Shown here in pieces: positions 1 through 8,751 of a stretch of 64,000 nt of DNA. Numbering within the stretch: the stretch's first letter is position 1; each line of letters opens with the position of its first letter. A model generated the notes under the pieces. That model ran no database searches. It was not told where the DNA came from and saw only the letters and a list, made by a program, of their open reading frames with translations. The stretch is from contig NZ_FRAH01000007.1 of assembly GCF_900142265.1 (NCBI RefSeq), forward strand, positions 1-64,000, read 5' to 3'. The translations under genes and the position numbers were made by a program. Origin of the DNA: Anaerotignum lactatifermentans DSM 14214. GTDB lineage: Bacteria; Bacillota; Clostridia; Lachnospirales; Anaerotignaceae.

Positions 1-444
1 CTGCTTATCCAGCAGAACGAGATCGGCGGCAAGAGAAAGACCGCCGCAGCCACGAAGCAGCTTGAACAGGCACAGGAGCGCATTTCCGAAGTGAGCCGCA
101 TTATCAAGCGGCTGTATGAGGACAATGTGAACGGCAAAATCAGCGACGAGCGTTTCATGGAACTGTCGGCAGACTATGAGCAGGAACAGCGGGAACTGAA
201 AGACCGCGCCGCCGCTTTGCAGGAGGAACTGGACAAGTCGCAGGCCGCCACCGTCAACGCGGAAAAGTTTATGGGTATCGTCCGAAAGCACCTTGCCTTT
301 GAGGAACTTACCCCCACCCTCTTGCGGGAAATGATTGAGAAAATCGTCGTGCATGAGTGCAGTTATGACGAGAACGGCACCCGCAGGCAGGATATTGAGA
401 TTTATTACAGCTTTGTCGGCAAGATTGACTTGCCCGAAGCCTAA
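1..444 (+). CDS. Large serine recombinase, C-terminal part (partial at window start)
   Basis: The reading frame is open from base 1 and ends at a TAA at 442-444, so only the last 147 residues are present. They form a charged coiled coil followed by the segment that ends ...YYSFVGKIDL, the C-terminal pattern of DUF4368-type site-specific recombinases. The same ending ([12 protein letters not shown]) appears in the intact integrase at 22438-24114. By family, these enzymes integrate and excise mobile elements through a serine-linked intermediate. The catalytic N-terminal domain and zinc ribbon lie outside the window. A terminator follows directly, so this is the last gene of its element. Confidence 0.88.
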   Translation: MLIQQNEIGGKRKTAAATKQLEQAQERISEVSRIIKRLYEDNVNGKISDERFMELSADYEQEQRELKDRAAALQEELDKSQAATVNAEKFMGIVRKHLAFEELTPTLLREMIEKIVVHECSYDENGTRRQDIEIYYSFVGKIDLPEA

Positions 445-451
445 CGCCCGA

Positions 452-500
452 CCTATCCGACACAATGGCCAAGTGCCGGATAGGAACGGCAAAATTTTTT
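452..500 (+). terminator. Rho-independent terminator after the partial recombinase
   Basis: CCTATCCG at 452-459 pairs with CGGATAGG at 477-484. A T-rich run follows at 491-500. It lies 8 bases after the recombinase stop codon. Confidence 0.6.
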
Positions 501-530
501 ACACTTCTATTACTTCTTTATCGCACATAA

Positions 531-626
531 GCAAAGAGCCAGGGCATGAAGCAGCTTATGGCGGGCGGCGGCGTTGCCCTTATCGGCATGACCCTTGTAC
601 CGCTGCTTTCCGGCTTGTTCGGTTAA
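531..626 (+). pseudogene. Maff2-family protein, C-terminal remnant
   Basis: The 31 codons before the TAA at 624-626 read AKSQGMKQLMAGGGVALIG and on to LLSGLFG. This is the C-terminal membrane segment of Maff2-family proteins, which sit between virD4 and virB6 in Tn1549-like ICEs. VirB6 follows at 646, as expected. The N-terminal half is missing because the element at 1-530 interrupts the frame just before AKSQG. As small hydrophobic proteins next to VirB6 they may be VirB2-like pilins, but that role is inference. Confidence 0.75.
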
Positions 627-645
627 GAAGCGCGGGTAAAGGCTT

Positions 646-1515
646 ATGCAGAGCATACTTGACGCGATTAACGAATGGATAAAGGAAATCCTCATAGGAG
701 CCATAAACGGTAATCTGTCAACTATGTTCGGGGACGTAAACGAGAAAGTCGGCACTATCGCCGCAGAGGTAGGGCAGACCCCGCAAGGGTGGAACGCAAA
801 TATATTCTCCATGATACAGACCCTTAGTGAGAATGTAATCGTACCCATTGCGGGGCTTGTCATTACCTACGTCCTATGCTATGAGCTTATCAGCATGGTA
901 ACGGAAAAGAACAATATGCACGACGTTGACACTTCCATGTTCTTCAAGTGGGTGTTCAAGGCGTTTGTGGCAGTCTACCTTGTGACGCACACCTTTGACA
1001 TCACTATGGCGGTGTTCGATATGGCGCAGCACGTTGTTTCCGGCGCGGCGGGGGTAATTGGCGGCAGCACGAATATTGATGTTGCCGCCGCCCTTGCTTC
1101 CATGCAGGAAGGGCTTGACGCTATGGAAATCCCCGAACTGCTCTTACTTGTCATGGAAACAAGCCTTGTGAGCTTGTGCATGAAAATCATGTCCGTACTG
1201 ATAACCGTTATCCTCTACGGGCGCATGATAGAGATTTACCTTTACTGTTCGGTATCGCCTATCCCGTTTGCAACTATGACGAACCGGGAATGGGGGCAGA
1301 TAGGAAACAACTACCTAAAATCCCTGTTCGCTATCGGTTTTCAAGGCTTCCTCATTATGATATGCGTCGGCATTTACGCGGTTCTGGTAAACAACATGAT
1401 AATAGCGGACAATCTGCACAGTGCGATATTCTCCCTTGCAGCCTATACCGTTATCCTCTGTTTCTCCCTGTTCAAATCCGGCGCACTGGCGAAGTCGATT
1501 TTTTCCGCGCATTAG
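646..1515 (+). CDS. VirB6/TrbL-like conjugal transfer membrane protein
   Basis: The protein has 289 residues with several long hydrophobic stretches, at roughly residues 58-85, 104-125, 178-205, 226-255 and 262-285. It is an inner-membrane protein of the polytopic VirB6/TrbL type. It sits directly after the Maff2 remnant and ahead of prgI and virB4, which is the fixed order in Tn1549-like ICEs. By family it is part of the type IV secretion channel that carries the relaxase-DNA complex across the membrane. The ATG at 646 follows only a weak AAAGG ribosome site, so translation may be coupled to the upstream gene. Confidence 0.85.
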   Translation: MQSILDAINEWIKEILIGAINGNLSTMFGDVNEKVGTIAAEVGQTPQGWNANIFSMIQTLSENVIVPIAGLVITYVLCYELISMVTEKNNMHDVDTSMFFKWVFKAFVAVYLVTHTFDITMAVFDMAQHVVSGAAGVIGGSTNIDVAAALASMQEGLDAMEIPELLLLVMETSLVSLCMKIMSVLITVILYGRMIEIYLYCSVSPIPFATMTNREWGQIGNNYLKSLFAIGFQGFLIMICVGIYAVLVNNMIIADNLHSAIFSLAAYTVILCFSLFKSGALAKSIFSAH

Positions 1516-1692
1516 CGGCGTGTCAAGGGCAGGGTGGAGATTTTCAGAGCGAAGCGGCGAAAATACGACCCGACCTTGACGCGGATAACCCCCATATAAT
1601 ACGGGCGGGCAAAGGGCATAGATTGACCTTTGCCTTGATTACCCTTATGGAAAATTACAGCAACACCAAACCCAGAGAAAGGAGGTTTTCAC

Positions 1693-2094
1693 TTGGCGTA
1701 TGTACCCGTACCCAAAGACTTATCCAAAGTCAAGACAAAAGTAGCGTTCAACCTTACCAAACGGCAGATTGTATGTTTTGCGGCGGCTCTCCTGTTCGGC
1801 TTGCCGCTTTTCTTTCTGCTCAAAGACAGCACAGGCACAAGCCTTGCGTCTATGGCTATGATTGCCGTCATGCTGCCCTGTTTCCTCTTTGCCATGTATG
1901 AGAAGCATGGACAGCCCCTTGAAGTGGTGGTGAAGAACATCATACGGACGAAATTCATAGCCCCCAAAGAACGACCATACAGGACAGACAACTTTTATTC
2001 CGTCTTAGAACGGCAGAGAAAACTTGAAAAGGAGGTATCAGCGATTGCAAAAGGAAACACGAAGAAACAGCGCGGCGGGAAGCGCAAAGCCTAA
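1693..2094 (+). CDS. prgI: PrgI family mating-channel protein
   Basis: The product has 133 residues, with two hydrophobic helices at about residues 26-46 and 50-68 and a basic C-terminal tail. Its N-terminus, AYVPVPKDLSKVKTKVAFN, is typical of PrgI proteins (PF12666). The start is a TTG at 1693, set 7 bases after a strong AAAGGAGG. PrgI is a small inner-membrane partner of the VirB4 ATPase in Gram-positive conjugation systems, and virB4 overlaps it directly downstream. The 177 bases upstream of the start contain no gene I can support. Confidence 0.88.
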   Translation: MAYVPVPKDLSKVKTKVAFNLTKRQIVCFAAALLFGLPLFFLLKDSTGTSLASMAMIAVMLPCFLFAMYEKHGQPLEVVVKNIIRTKFIAPKERPYRTDNFYSVLERQRKLEKEVSAIAKGNTKKQRGGKRKA

Positions 2095-4483
2095 CCCGCC
2101 CCGCAAGCTCACCCGCGCCGAGAAAAAGCAGATTGCGGAAATCATCAGACAGGCAAAGGGCGACGGGAAAGCGCACACCGCGCAGCAGACAATCCCCTAT
2201 ATCCAGATGTACCCGGACGGTATCTGCAAGGTTACTGGACGGAAATATTCAAAGACCGTCGCCTTTGAAGATATTAACTATCAGCTTGCACAGGCAGACG
2301 ACAAGACCGCCATTTTTGAGAACTGGTGCGACTTCCTAAACTACTTTGACGCTTCCGTTTCGGTGCAGCTCTCTTTCATCAATCAGGGGACGCAGCGGGG
2401 CGAAGCGGAAAAAGCGGTCAATATCCCGGCACAGGAGGACGCTTTCAATTCTATCCGCACAGAATACCGGGATATGCTGAAAAACCAGCTTGCAAAGGGC
2501 AACAACGGGCTTGTCAAGGCAAAATACATCACCTTTGCCATTGAAGCCGACAGTCTGGGCGCGGCGAAATCCCGCCTTGCCCGTATCGAAACGGACGTAC
2601 TCAACAACTTTAAGCTCTTGGGCGTGTCTGCCCGCCCCATGACAGGCTATGAACGCCTTAAAATGCTGCATGGCATTTTCCACCCGGAGGGCGGGCAGTT
2701 TGCCTTTGATTTTTCATGGCTTGCCCCGTCCGGGCTTTCCACAAAGGACTTTATCGCCCCGTCCTCTTTCCGTTTTGGCGAGGGGCGTTATTTCCGCATG
2801 GGGCGCAAAATCGGCGCGGTTTCATTCCTTGAAATCCTTGCGCCGGAATTAAACGACCGTATCTTATCCGACATTCTGGACTTGGAAACGGGCGTTATCG
2901 TCAATCTGCATATCCACAGTATCGACCAGACCGAAGCCATAAAGACAATCAAGCGGAAAATCACCGACCTTGACAAAATGAAAATCGAGGAACAGAAAAA
3001 AGCGGTACGCAGCGGCTACGACATGGATATAATCCCGTCCGACCTTGCCACTTTCGGCAGCGAAGCGAAGAACCTCTTACAGGACTTGCAGAGCCGGAAT
3101 GAAAGAATGTTCCTCTTGACGTTCCTTGTGGTGAACATGGCAGACACAAAAAGGAAACTGGAAAATGACGTATTCGCGGCGGCGGGCATTGCACAGAAGA
3201 ACAACTGCGCCTTAACCCGCCTTGACTACCAACAGGAAGCGGGGCTTATGTCCTCTGTACCGCTTGGGGAGAACCTTATCCCCATTCAAAGAGGGCTTAC
3301 CACGTCAAGCACCGCTATCTTTATCCCCTTTATCACGCAGGAGCTTTTTCAGACGGGCGCGGCTTTGTATTACGGCTTAAACGCCCTGTCTAACAACATG
3401 ATACTCTGCGACCGCAAGCAGCTAAAGAACCCCAACGGCTTAATCTTGGGTACGCCGGGAAGCGGGAAATCCTTTGCCGCCAAACGGGAAATGACAAACG
3501 CTTTCCTCATTACCGACGACGACATAATTATCTGCGACCCGGAAGCAGAGTATTTTTCCCTTGTGCAGCGGCTTGACGGGCAAGTGATACGGTTATCGCC
3601 TACGGGCAAGGGCATTGACGGGAAGCCCCAGTATGTGAACCCTATGGATATTAACCTCAATTACAGCGAGGACGACAGCCCCCTTGCGCTGAAATCCGAC
3701 TTTATCCTCTCCCTCTGCGAGCTTGTCATAGGCGGCAAGGAGGGCTTGCAGCCCGTCGATAAGACCGTCATTGACCGCGCTGTTAGGAACGTGTACCGCC
3801 CTTTCCTTGCAGACCCCGACCCGGAGAAAATGCCTATCTTGGGCGACCTCTACAACGAGCTTTTGAAGCAGCCGGAGCCGGAAGCGGCGCGTATCGCGGC
3901 GGCGTTGGAGCTTTATGTTTCCGGGAGCCTTAACGTCTTTAACCACAGGACGAATGTAGAGCTTTCAAACCGCCTTGTCTGCTTTGACATCAAGCAGCTT
4001 GGGAAGCAGCTCAAAAAATTAGGTATGCTCATTGTGCAGGACCAGGTATGGAACCGCGTCACCGTCAACCGGGCAGAAAGGAAATCCACCCGGTATTTTA
4101 TGGACGAATTTCATCTTCTCTTGAAAGAGGAACAGACCGCCGCCTATTCCGTTGAAATCTGGAAGCGTTTCAGAAAATGGGGCGGCATACCCACAGCAAT
4201 CACGCAGAACGTCAAAGATTTGCTTGCTTCCCGCGAAGTGGAGAATATCTTTGAAAACTCTGATTTTGTCCTCATGCTCAATCAGGCGGCGGGCGACCGG
4301 GCTATCCTTGCAAAGCAGCTCAACATCTCCCCGCAGCAGATGAAGTATGTCACCCACACCGAAGCGGGCGAGGGGCTTATCTTCTACGGGAACGTGGTGC
4401 TGCCCTTTGTAGACCGCTTCCCGAAAGACACCGAGCTTTACCGGGTAATGACGACGAAGCCGGAGGAAGTGGGCGAAGCATGA
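2045..4483 (+). CDS. virB4: VirB4/TraE-family conjugation ATPase
   Basis: This is a protein of about 812 residues that powers type IV secretion. The Walker A motif GTPGSGKSF lies at about residue 472. Further on come ICDPEAEYF and YFMDEFHLLL, the Walker B-type acidic motif, and then a TQNVKDLL segment, all typical of VirB4 and TraC ATPases. I take the TTG at 2045 as start because AAAGGAGG lies 9 bases upstream; this makes the gene overlap prgI by 50 bases. A longer reading from 2024 has no ribosome site. The end overlaps the next gene by an ATGA, indicating translational coupling. Confidence 0.92.
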   Translation: MQKETRRNSAAGSAKPNPPRKLTRAEKKQIAEIIRQAKGDGKAHTAQQTIPYIQMYPDGICKVTGRKYSKTVAFEDINYQLAQADDKTAIFENWCDFLNYFDASVSVQLSFINQGTQRGEAEKAVNIPAQEDAFNSIRTEYRDMLKNQLAKGNNGLVKAKYITFAIEADSLGAAKSRLARIETDVLNNFKLLGVSARPMTGYERLKMLHGIFHPEGGQFAFDFSWLAPSGLSTKDFIAPSSFRFGEGRYFRMGRKIGAVSFLEILAPELNDRILSDILDLETGVIVNLHIHSIDQTEAIKTIKRKITDLDKMKIEEQKKAVRSGYDMDIIPSDLATFGSEAKNLLQDLQSRNERMFLLTFLVVNMADTKRKLENDVFAAAGIAQKNNCALTRLDYQQEAGLMSSVPLGENLIPIQRGLTTSSTAIFIPFITQELFQTGAALYYGLNALSNNMILCDRKQLKNPNGLILGTPGSGKSFAAKREMTNAFLITDDDIIICDPEAEYFSLVQRLDGQVIRLSPTGKGIDGKPQYVNPMDINLNYSEDDSPLALKSDFILSLCELVIGGKEGLQPVDKTVIDRAVRNVYRPFLADPDPEKMPILGDLYNELLKQPEPEAARIAAALELYVSGSLNVFNHRTNVELSNRLVCFDIKQLGKQLKKLGMLIVQDQVWNRVTVNRAERKSTRYFMDEFHLLLKEEQTAAYSVEIWKRFRKWGGIPTAITQNVKDLLASREVENIFENSDFVLMLNQAAGDRAILAKQLNISPQQMKYVTHTEAGEGLIFYGNVVLPFVDRFPKDTELYRVMTTKPEEVGEA

Positions 4484-5439
4484 ACGGGCTGAAAACTGAC
4501 ACAATCATCAACCGGGACGCGCTCTATGCCTTGCGGGAGCTTCCAGAGGAAAGCGTACACTGTTGCGTCACAAGCCCGCCCTACTATGCGCTTAGGGATT
4601 ACGGGCTTGATATGCAGATTGGGCGGGAGGACACGCCGGAGCAGTACATTGACAGGCTGACCGAGGTTTTCCGCGAGCTGCGCCGGGTACTGCGTTCTGA
4701 CGGTACGCTCTGGCTGAATATCGCGGACACCTACTGCGGCACAGGAAATAAAGGCTACCATGCAGACCCGAAGAACCCGAAAGGCAGAAACGGACAGCAG
4801 ATTGCAAGAAACAACCGCGTTTCCGGCTGCAAACAAAAGGACTTAATCGGTATCCCTTGGCTTTTAGCCTTTGCCCTACGCGCTGACGGGTGGTATTTAC
4901 GGAGCGACATTATCTGGCAGAAAGAAAACCCCATGCCGGAGAGCGTGAAAGACCGCCCTACCCGCTGCTATGAACATATCTTTCTGCTTACGAAGTCAAA
5001 GAAGTATTTTTATGACGCAGCCGCCATAGCCGAGCCGTTAGCCCCCACAACGGCGGCGCGGTACCGCACCGGGCGCAGCGCGGGACAGAAATATGCGGAC
5101 GAAGTACCCGGACAGGGGAACGTACAGGGGCTTAACCGGGCGCGAAGCGGCAGCTACTACGACGAAGCCCTCATGCCGACCATGCGGAACAGGCGGGACG
5201 TGTGGCTTATCAATACCGTTCCCTACAAGGGCGGGCATTTCGCCGCGTTCCCGCCAAAACTTGCCGAAACCTGTATCAAGGCGGGCTGTCCGAAAGGCGG
5301 CGTTGTGCTTGACCCCTTTTTCGGCAGCGGCACGACGGGGGCAGCCGCAAAGCAGCTTGACAGGCATTATATAGGCATTGAGATAAACGCCGAGTATTGC
5401 GCCCTTGCAAGGGCGCGGATTGGAGGGACAGACACATAA
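4480..5439 (+). CDS. Site-specific DNA methyltransferase (beta class, SPPY type)
   Basis: The protein has 319 residues. The catalytic motif TSPPYYALRDYG comes near the N-terminus (about residue 32) and the S-adenosylmethionine-binding motif DPFFGSGTTG comes near the C-terminus (about residue 284). This order defines the beta class of amino-methyltransferases. S-P-P-Y is most often seen in N4-cytosine enzymes, but N6-adenine methylation cannot be excluded. No restriction enzyme gene is next to it, so it is an orphan. It probably protects ICE DNA from host restriction during transfer. It is coupled to virB4 through an ATGA overlap. Confidence 0.88.
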   Translation: MNGLKTDTIINRDALYALRELPEESVHCCVTSPPYYALRDYGLDMQIGREDTPEQYIDRLTEVFRELRRVLRSDGTLWLNIADTYCGTGNKGYHADPKNPKGRNGQQIARNNRVSGCKQKDLIGIPWLLAFALRADGWYLRSDIIWQKENPMPESVKDRPTRCYEHIFLLTKSKKYFYDAAAIAEPLAPTTAARYRTGRSAGQKYADEVPGQGNVQGLNRARSGSYYDEALMPTMRNRRDVWLINTVPYKGGHFAAFPPKLAETCIKAGCPKGGVVLDPFFGSGTTGAAAKQLDRHYIGIEINAEYCALARARIGGTDT

Positions 5440-5474
5440 AACAATATAAGGCGCGTGAAAAAGTCACGCAGAAA

Positions 5475-7544
5475 ATGACCCGCGAGGGGGCTGTCGAGGT
5501 AAACGCCGCTACCGGGAAAAAGAAACGTATCAGCAAGCGGATAAGGGACGCGGACTTTGCAAAGACCGAAGCCCCACCGCAGCCGGAACAGGCAGCGCAG
5601 CCCCTACCGGGCGGCGCAACTTCCCCGCCCTTAACCGACACGCCGCCGCTTCCCCATGCGCCGGGGGCAGAACGGGAACAGGACACCGCAGCAGCCGAGC
5701 GCGTCTTGGAACGTATCGACGGGGCGCGTACCAGAAAGGCGAGCAAAAAGGCGGCGAGGAAAGCACAGGCAGAAGCCACAGCAAAAGAAAAATCTTCCCG
5801 CTTGCAGTTTACCGACGAGGAACGGGCAACGCCGGAGCTTGAAAGGTATATCCGAAAATCGGACAAAGCAGCCGACCGTCTGGACGCGGCAAAGGCGGCT
5901 ATCCCCAAAGAAAAGAAACTTGTACGGGAGCGCACCTTTGATGAAGCCACCGGGAAAGGCAAGACCCGCCTACATTTTGAGGAACAGGAAAAGCCCATAG
6001 GAAAGAATAAGCCCCACAATAACCCGCTATCCCGCCCCGCACAGGAAGCGGGTATTTTCGTCCACAACAAGATACATTCCGTTGAAAAGGACAATTCCGG
6101 CGTTGAGGGGGCGCACAAATCCGAAGAACTGGCAGAGCGCGGCGCAAAGTACGGGGCGCGGAAAGTCAAGGAGGGCTACCACAGCCACAAGCTCAAACCC
6201 TACCGGGCGGCGGCAAAGGCAGAGAAAGCGGCGTTCAAGGCGAATGTGGATTTTCAGTACCATAAAGCCCTGCATGACAATCCGCAGATTGCGGGCAATC
6301 CCCTTTCCCGCTTCATGCAGAAGCAGCAAATCAAGCGGCAGTATGCAAAGTCGGCAAGGAAAGGCGGCGCAAAAACGGCGCAGAAAGCCGCAGAGAACAC
6401 CCGCAAGGCGGCAAAAAAGACCGCCGAGGAAACAAAAAAGGCAATCGCTTTTGTAGGGCGGCACCCGGCGGGCGTATGTATCGCCGTTGCCGCGCTACTC
6501 TTATTCATCATGGTATCGGCGGGGCTTTCCTCTTGCGGTTCCATGTTCTCCGGCTTGATGAACGGCATACTTGGGACTTCCTACACGTCGGAGGACAGCG
6601 ACCTTGTGGCGACGGAGAACAATTACGCCGCAAAGGAAAACGAGCTTCAGCAGCAGATTGACAATATCGAAAGCACCCACCCCGGCTATGACGAATACCG
6701 CTATGACCTTGACAGTATCGGGCATAACCCCCATGAGTTAGCGTCCTACCTCACCGCCCTTTTACAGACCTACACCCCGCAGAGCGCACAGGCAGAGCTA
6801 AATCGCGTCTTTGCCATGCAGTACACTTTGACGCTGACAGAAGAAACGGAAATCCGCTACCGCACAGAAACAAGCACAGACCCGGAAACAGGGGAAACGA
6901 CCACCGAGGAAGTACCCTACGAGTACCATATCCTCAACGTGAAGCTGACGAACAAGCCCATTTCCGAGATTGCGGAGGAACTTCTAACGCCACAGCAGCT
7001 TGAAATGTACCGCGTCTATCTGGAAACAAGCGGAAACAAACCGCTGATTTTCGGCGGCGGCTCCCCCGATATGGGCGCGTCCGAGGATTTAAGCGGCGTA
7101 CAGCTTGTAAACGGCACACGCCCCGGCAACACCGCCGTTGTAGACCTTGCGAAGCGGCAAGTCGGCAACGTGGGCGGGCGACCCTTTTGGAGCTGGTACG
7201 GATTTAACAGCCGCGTGGAATGGTGCGCCTGTTTCGTTTCATGGTGCTACAATCAAGCCGGAAAGAGCGAGCCGCGCTTTGCCGGGTGCCAGTCACAGGG
7301 CGTACCCTGGTTCCAGTCACGCGGGCAATGGGGCGCGAGGGGCTATGAGAATATCGCCCCCGGCGACGCTATCTTTTTCGACTGGGACGGGGACGGGAGC
7401 GCAGACCATGTGGGGCTTGTTATCGGAACGGACGGGGAGCGCGTCTATACCGTCGAGGGCAATTCCGGCGACGCCTGCAAGATAAAGAGCTACCCCGTCA
7501 ATTACTCCTGTATCAAAGGCTATGGGCTGATGAACTGGAATTAA
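5475..7544 (+). CDS. CHAP-domain conjugation protein (CD1108 family, Tn916 Orf14-like)
   Basis: About 689 residues if the ATG at 5475 is used. The first 320 residues are very rich in Lys, Ala and Arg and are probably cytoplasmic. A membrane helix follows (VCIAVAALLLFIMVSAGLSS, about residues 332-351), then an extracellular part ending in a CHAP domain. The likely catalytic cysteine is in WCACFVSWC and the histidine in ADHVGLVIG. By family it is an amidase/endopeptidase that opens peptidoglycan for the mating channel. Start choice is uncertain: a GGAGG at 5422-5426 points to a start near 5436, where only ATA is in frame, and a TTG at 5397 is also open. Confidence 0.85.
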   Translation: MTREGAVEVNAATGKKKRISKRIRDADFAKTEAPPQPEQAAQPLPGGATSPPLTDTPPLPHAPGAEREQDTAAAERVLERIDGARTRKASKKAARKAQAEATAKEKSSRLQFTDEERATPELERYIRKSDKAADRLDAAKAAIPKEKKLVRERTFDEATGKGKTRLHFEEQEKPIGKNKPHNNPLSRPAQEAGIFVHNKIHSVEKDNSGVEGAHKSEELAERGAKYGARKVKEGYHSHKLKPYRAAAKAEKAAFKANVDFQYHKALHDNPQIAGNPLSRFMQKQQIKRQYAKSARKGGAKTAQKAAENTRKAAKKTAEETKKAIAFVGRHPAGVCIAVAALLLFIMVSAGLSSCGSMFSGLMNGILGTSYTSEDSDLVATENNYAAKENELQQQIDNIESTHPGYDEYRYDLDSIGHNPHELASYLTALLQTYTPQSAQAELNRVFAMQYTLTLTEETEIRYRTETSTDPETGETTTEEVPYEYHILNVKLTNKPISEIAEELLTPQQLEMYRVYLETSGNKPLIFGGGSPDMGASEDLSGVQLVNGTRPGNTAVVDLAKRQVGNVGGRPFWSWYGFNSRVEWCACFVSWCYNQAGKSEPRFAGCQSQGVPWFQSRGQWGARGYENIAPGDAIFFDWDGDGSADHVGLVIGTDGERVYTVEGNSGDACKIKSYPVNYSCIKGYGLMNWN

Positions 7545-7578
7545 CATATTTTTGAGCAAAGAAAGGAGAAATTTATTG

Positions 7579-7857
7579 ATGGCTATGAACAAAATTGAAC
7601 GTATCGACAAAGAGATTGCAAAGACCCGCGAGAAAATCACCGAGTACCAGAACAGATTAAGGGGGCTTGAAGCGCAGAAAACCGAAGCGGAAAACCTGCA
7701 AATCGTACAGCTTGTGCGCTCCATGCGCCTTTCCCCGCATGAGCTTTCCGCTATGCTTTCCGGCGGCGGTATTCCGGGCATGGAAGCCGCGCCGGGCTAC
7801 CCCGCAGAACCCGCAGACCACGACACCGAAGAAATGGAGGACACCGAGAATGAATAA
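7579..7857 (+). CDS. DUF4315 family protein
   Basis: A 92-residue protein. The N-terminal half is a coiled coil ([19 protein letters not shown]...) and the C-terminus is acidic and rich in Pro and Glu. This matches DUF4315 proteins, found between the CHAP gene and the DUF4366 gene in Tn1549-like ICEs; their function is not known. I use the ATG at 7579, 9 bases after AAAGGAGAA. The end overlaps the next gene by 8 bases. Confidence 0.82.
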   Translation: MAMNKIERIDKEIAKTREKITEYQNRLRGLEAQKTEAENLQIVQLVRSMRLSPHELSAMLSGGGIPGMEAAPGYPAEPADHDTEEMEDTENE

Positions 7858-8551
7858 GAAAATCCTTAGAACCTTGACCGCACTCTGCGCCGCCCTCATG
7901 CTGACGGGCGGCTTTTCCGTCACCGCCTTTGCACAGACCCCGGAGGGACAGGACGCGACCGACGACAGCGGCGTTGTCTATGAGGAACCCGAAAAGGAAG
8001 AACCCCTTACCCCGGACGGGAACGCGACCCTTGTAGACGATTTCGGCGGCAACAAGCAGCTTATCACAGTGACGACCAAAAACGGCAATTACTTTTATAT
8101 CCTTATCGACCGGGACGACGAGGGCGAGGACACCGTACATTTCCTTAATCAAGTGGACGAAGCCGACCTTATGGCACTCATGGAGGACGGAAGCACCGAA
8201 GCAGCCCCGCCCGCCGTTTGCAGTTGCACCGATAAATGCGAAGCCGGAAAGGTAAATGTGAGCTGCCCTGTCTGCAAGGACAACATGACCGCTTGCAGCG
8301 GCAAGGAAGCGGAGCCGGAAACCGAGAAACCAACAGAGCAGCCCAAAGAGAAAGGCAATACAGGCGGGCTTGTGCTTTTCCTTGTCGTGGCACTTCTTGG
8401 CGGCGGGGGCGCGTTCTATTATTTTAAGTTTATGAAGCCAAAGCAGAACGTCAAGGGCGACACCGACCTTGAAGATTTCGATTTTGACGATTACGACGAG
8501 GACGAGGGGGACGGGCTTTCTGATGAAGAACAGGAGGACGAGGAAGCATGA
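7850..8551 (+). CDS. DUF4366 family membrane protein
   Basis: A 233-residue protein with a cleavable signal peptide: a basic start, a hydrophobic core and AFAQ at about residues 25-28. The extracytoplasmic part contains a CSCTDKC..CPVC cysteine cluster. One membrane helix follows ([20 protein letters not shown], about residue 176), and then a strongly acidic cytoplasmic tail ([15 protein letters not shown]). This architecture is that of DUF4366 proteins of conjugative elements, and their role is unknown. The cysteines suggest a disulfide-bonded or metal-binding surface domain. The start is the ATG at 7850, inside the end of the DUF4315 gene. Confidence 0.82.
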   Translation: MNKKILRTLTALCAALMLTGGFSVTAFAQTPEGQDATDDSGVVYEEPEKEEPLTPDGNATLVDDFGGNKQLITVTTKNGNYFYILIDRDDEGEDTVHFLNQVDEADLMALMEDGSTEAAPPAVCSCTDKCEAGKVNVSCPVCKDNMTACSGKEAEPETEKPTEQPKEKGNTGGLVLFLVVALLGGGGAFYYFKFMKPKQNVKGDTDLEDFDFDDYDEDEGDGLSDEEQEDEEA

Positions 8552-8736
8552 CGCTTTTTACCGAAAACCCTTTAGAAAAAATGATGGTACAAAGACCCAC
8601 CGGGCGGCGTGACAGTGCGCCGCCCGTTCCAAAATCCCCGGCGTGTATGCGTTGCCCTTATAAGGCGCAATCCCCCTGTATCGGCTATTGTCTGAAACAG
8701 GCACAGGAGAAGAAGCACACCGCGCCGGAACGCTGA
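8548..8736 (+). CDS. Small cysteine-containing ICE protein
   Basis: A 62-residue protein that overlaps the preceding gene by an ATGA. The C-terminal half carries [16 protein letters not shown], four cysteines spaced like a small zinc-binding knuckle. It lies between the DUF4366 and topB genes. I recognise no named family, and the function is unknown. Confidence 0.65.
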   Translation: MTLFTENPLEKMMVQRPTGRRDSAPPVPKSPACMRCPYKAQSPCIGYCLKQAQEKKHTAPER

Positions 8737-8751
8737 AAGGAGGATTTTTTC

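Larger units (their letters stand above)
1..530 (+). mobile_element. Right end of a serine-recombinase element (IME-3) inserted in ICE-A
   Basis: The stretch holds the 3' part of a large serine recombinase gene, a terminator, and then an abrupt switch at about 530 into the C-terminal codons of a Maff2-type gene. Recombinase at the edge followed by a broken host gene is the usual picture of an integrated serine-recombinase element. The left part of the element and the 5' half of the Maff2 gene must lie outside the window. The exact boundary (about 525-531) is inferred from where Maff2 coding resumes. Confidence 0.7.

Noticed and set aside
1574-1605. Promoter upstream of prgI (TTGACG..TATAAT)
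   Set aside because: The spacing is only 13 bases, too short for a sigma-A promoter.
1176-1901. 241-codon plus-strand frame across the end of virB6 and start of prgI
   Set aside because: Overlaps two supported genes out of frame and has no ribosome site.
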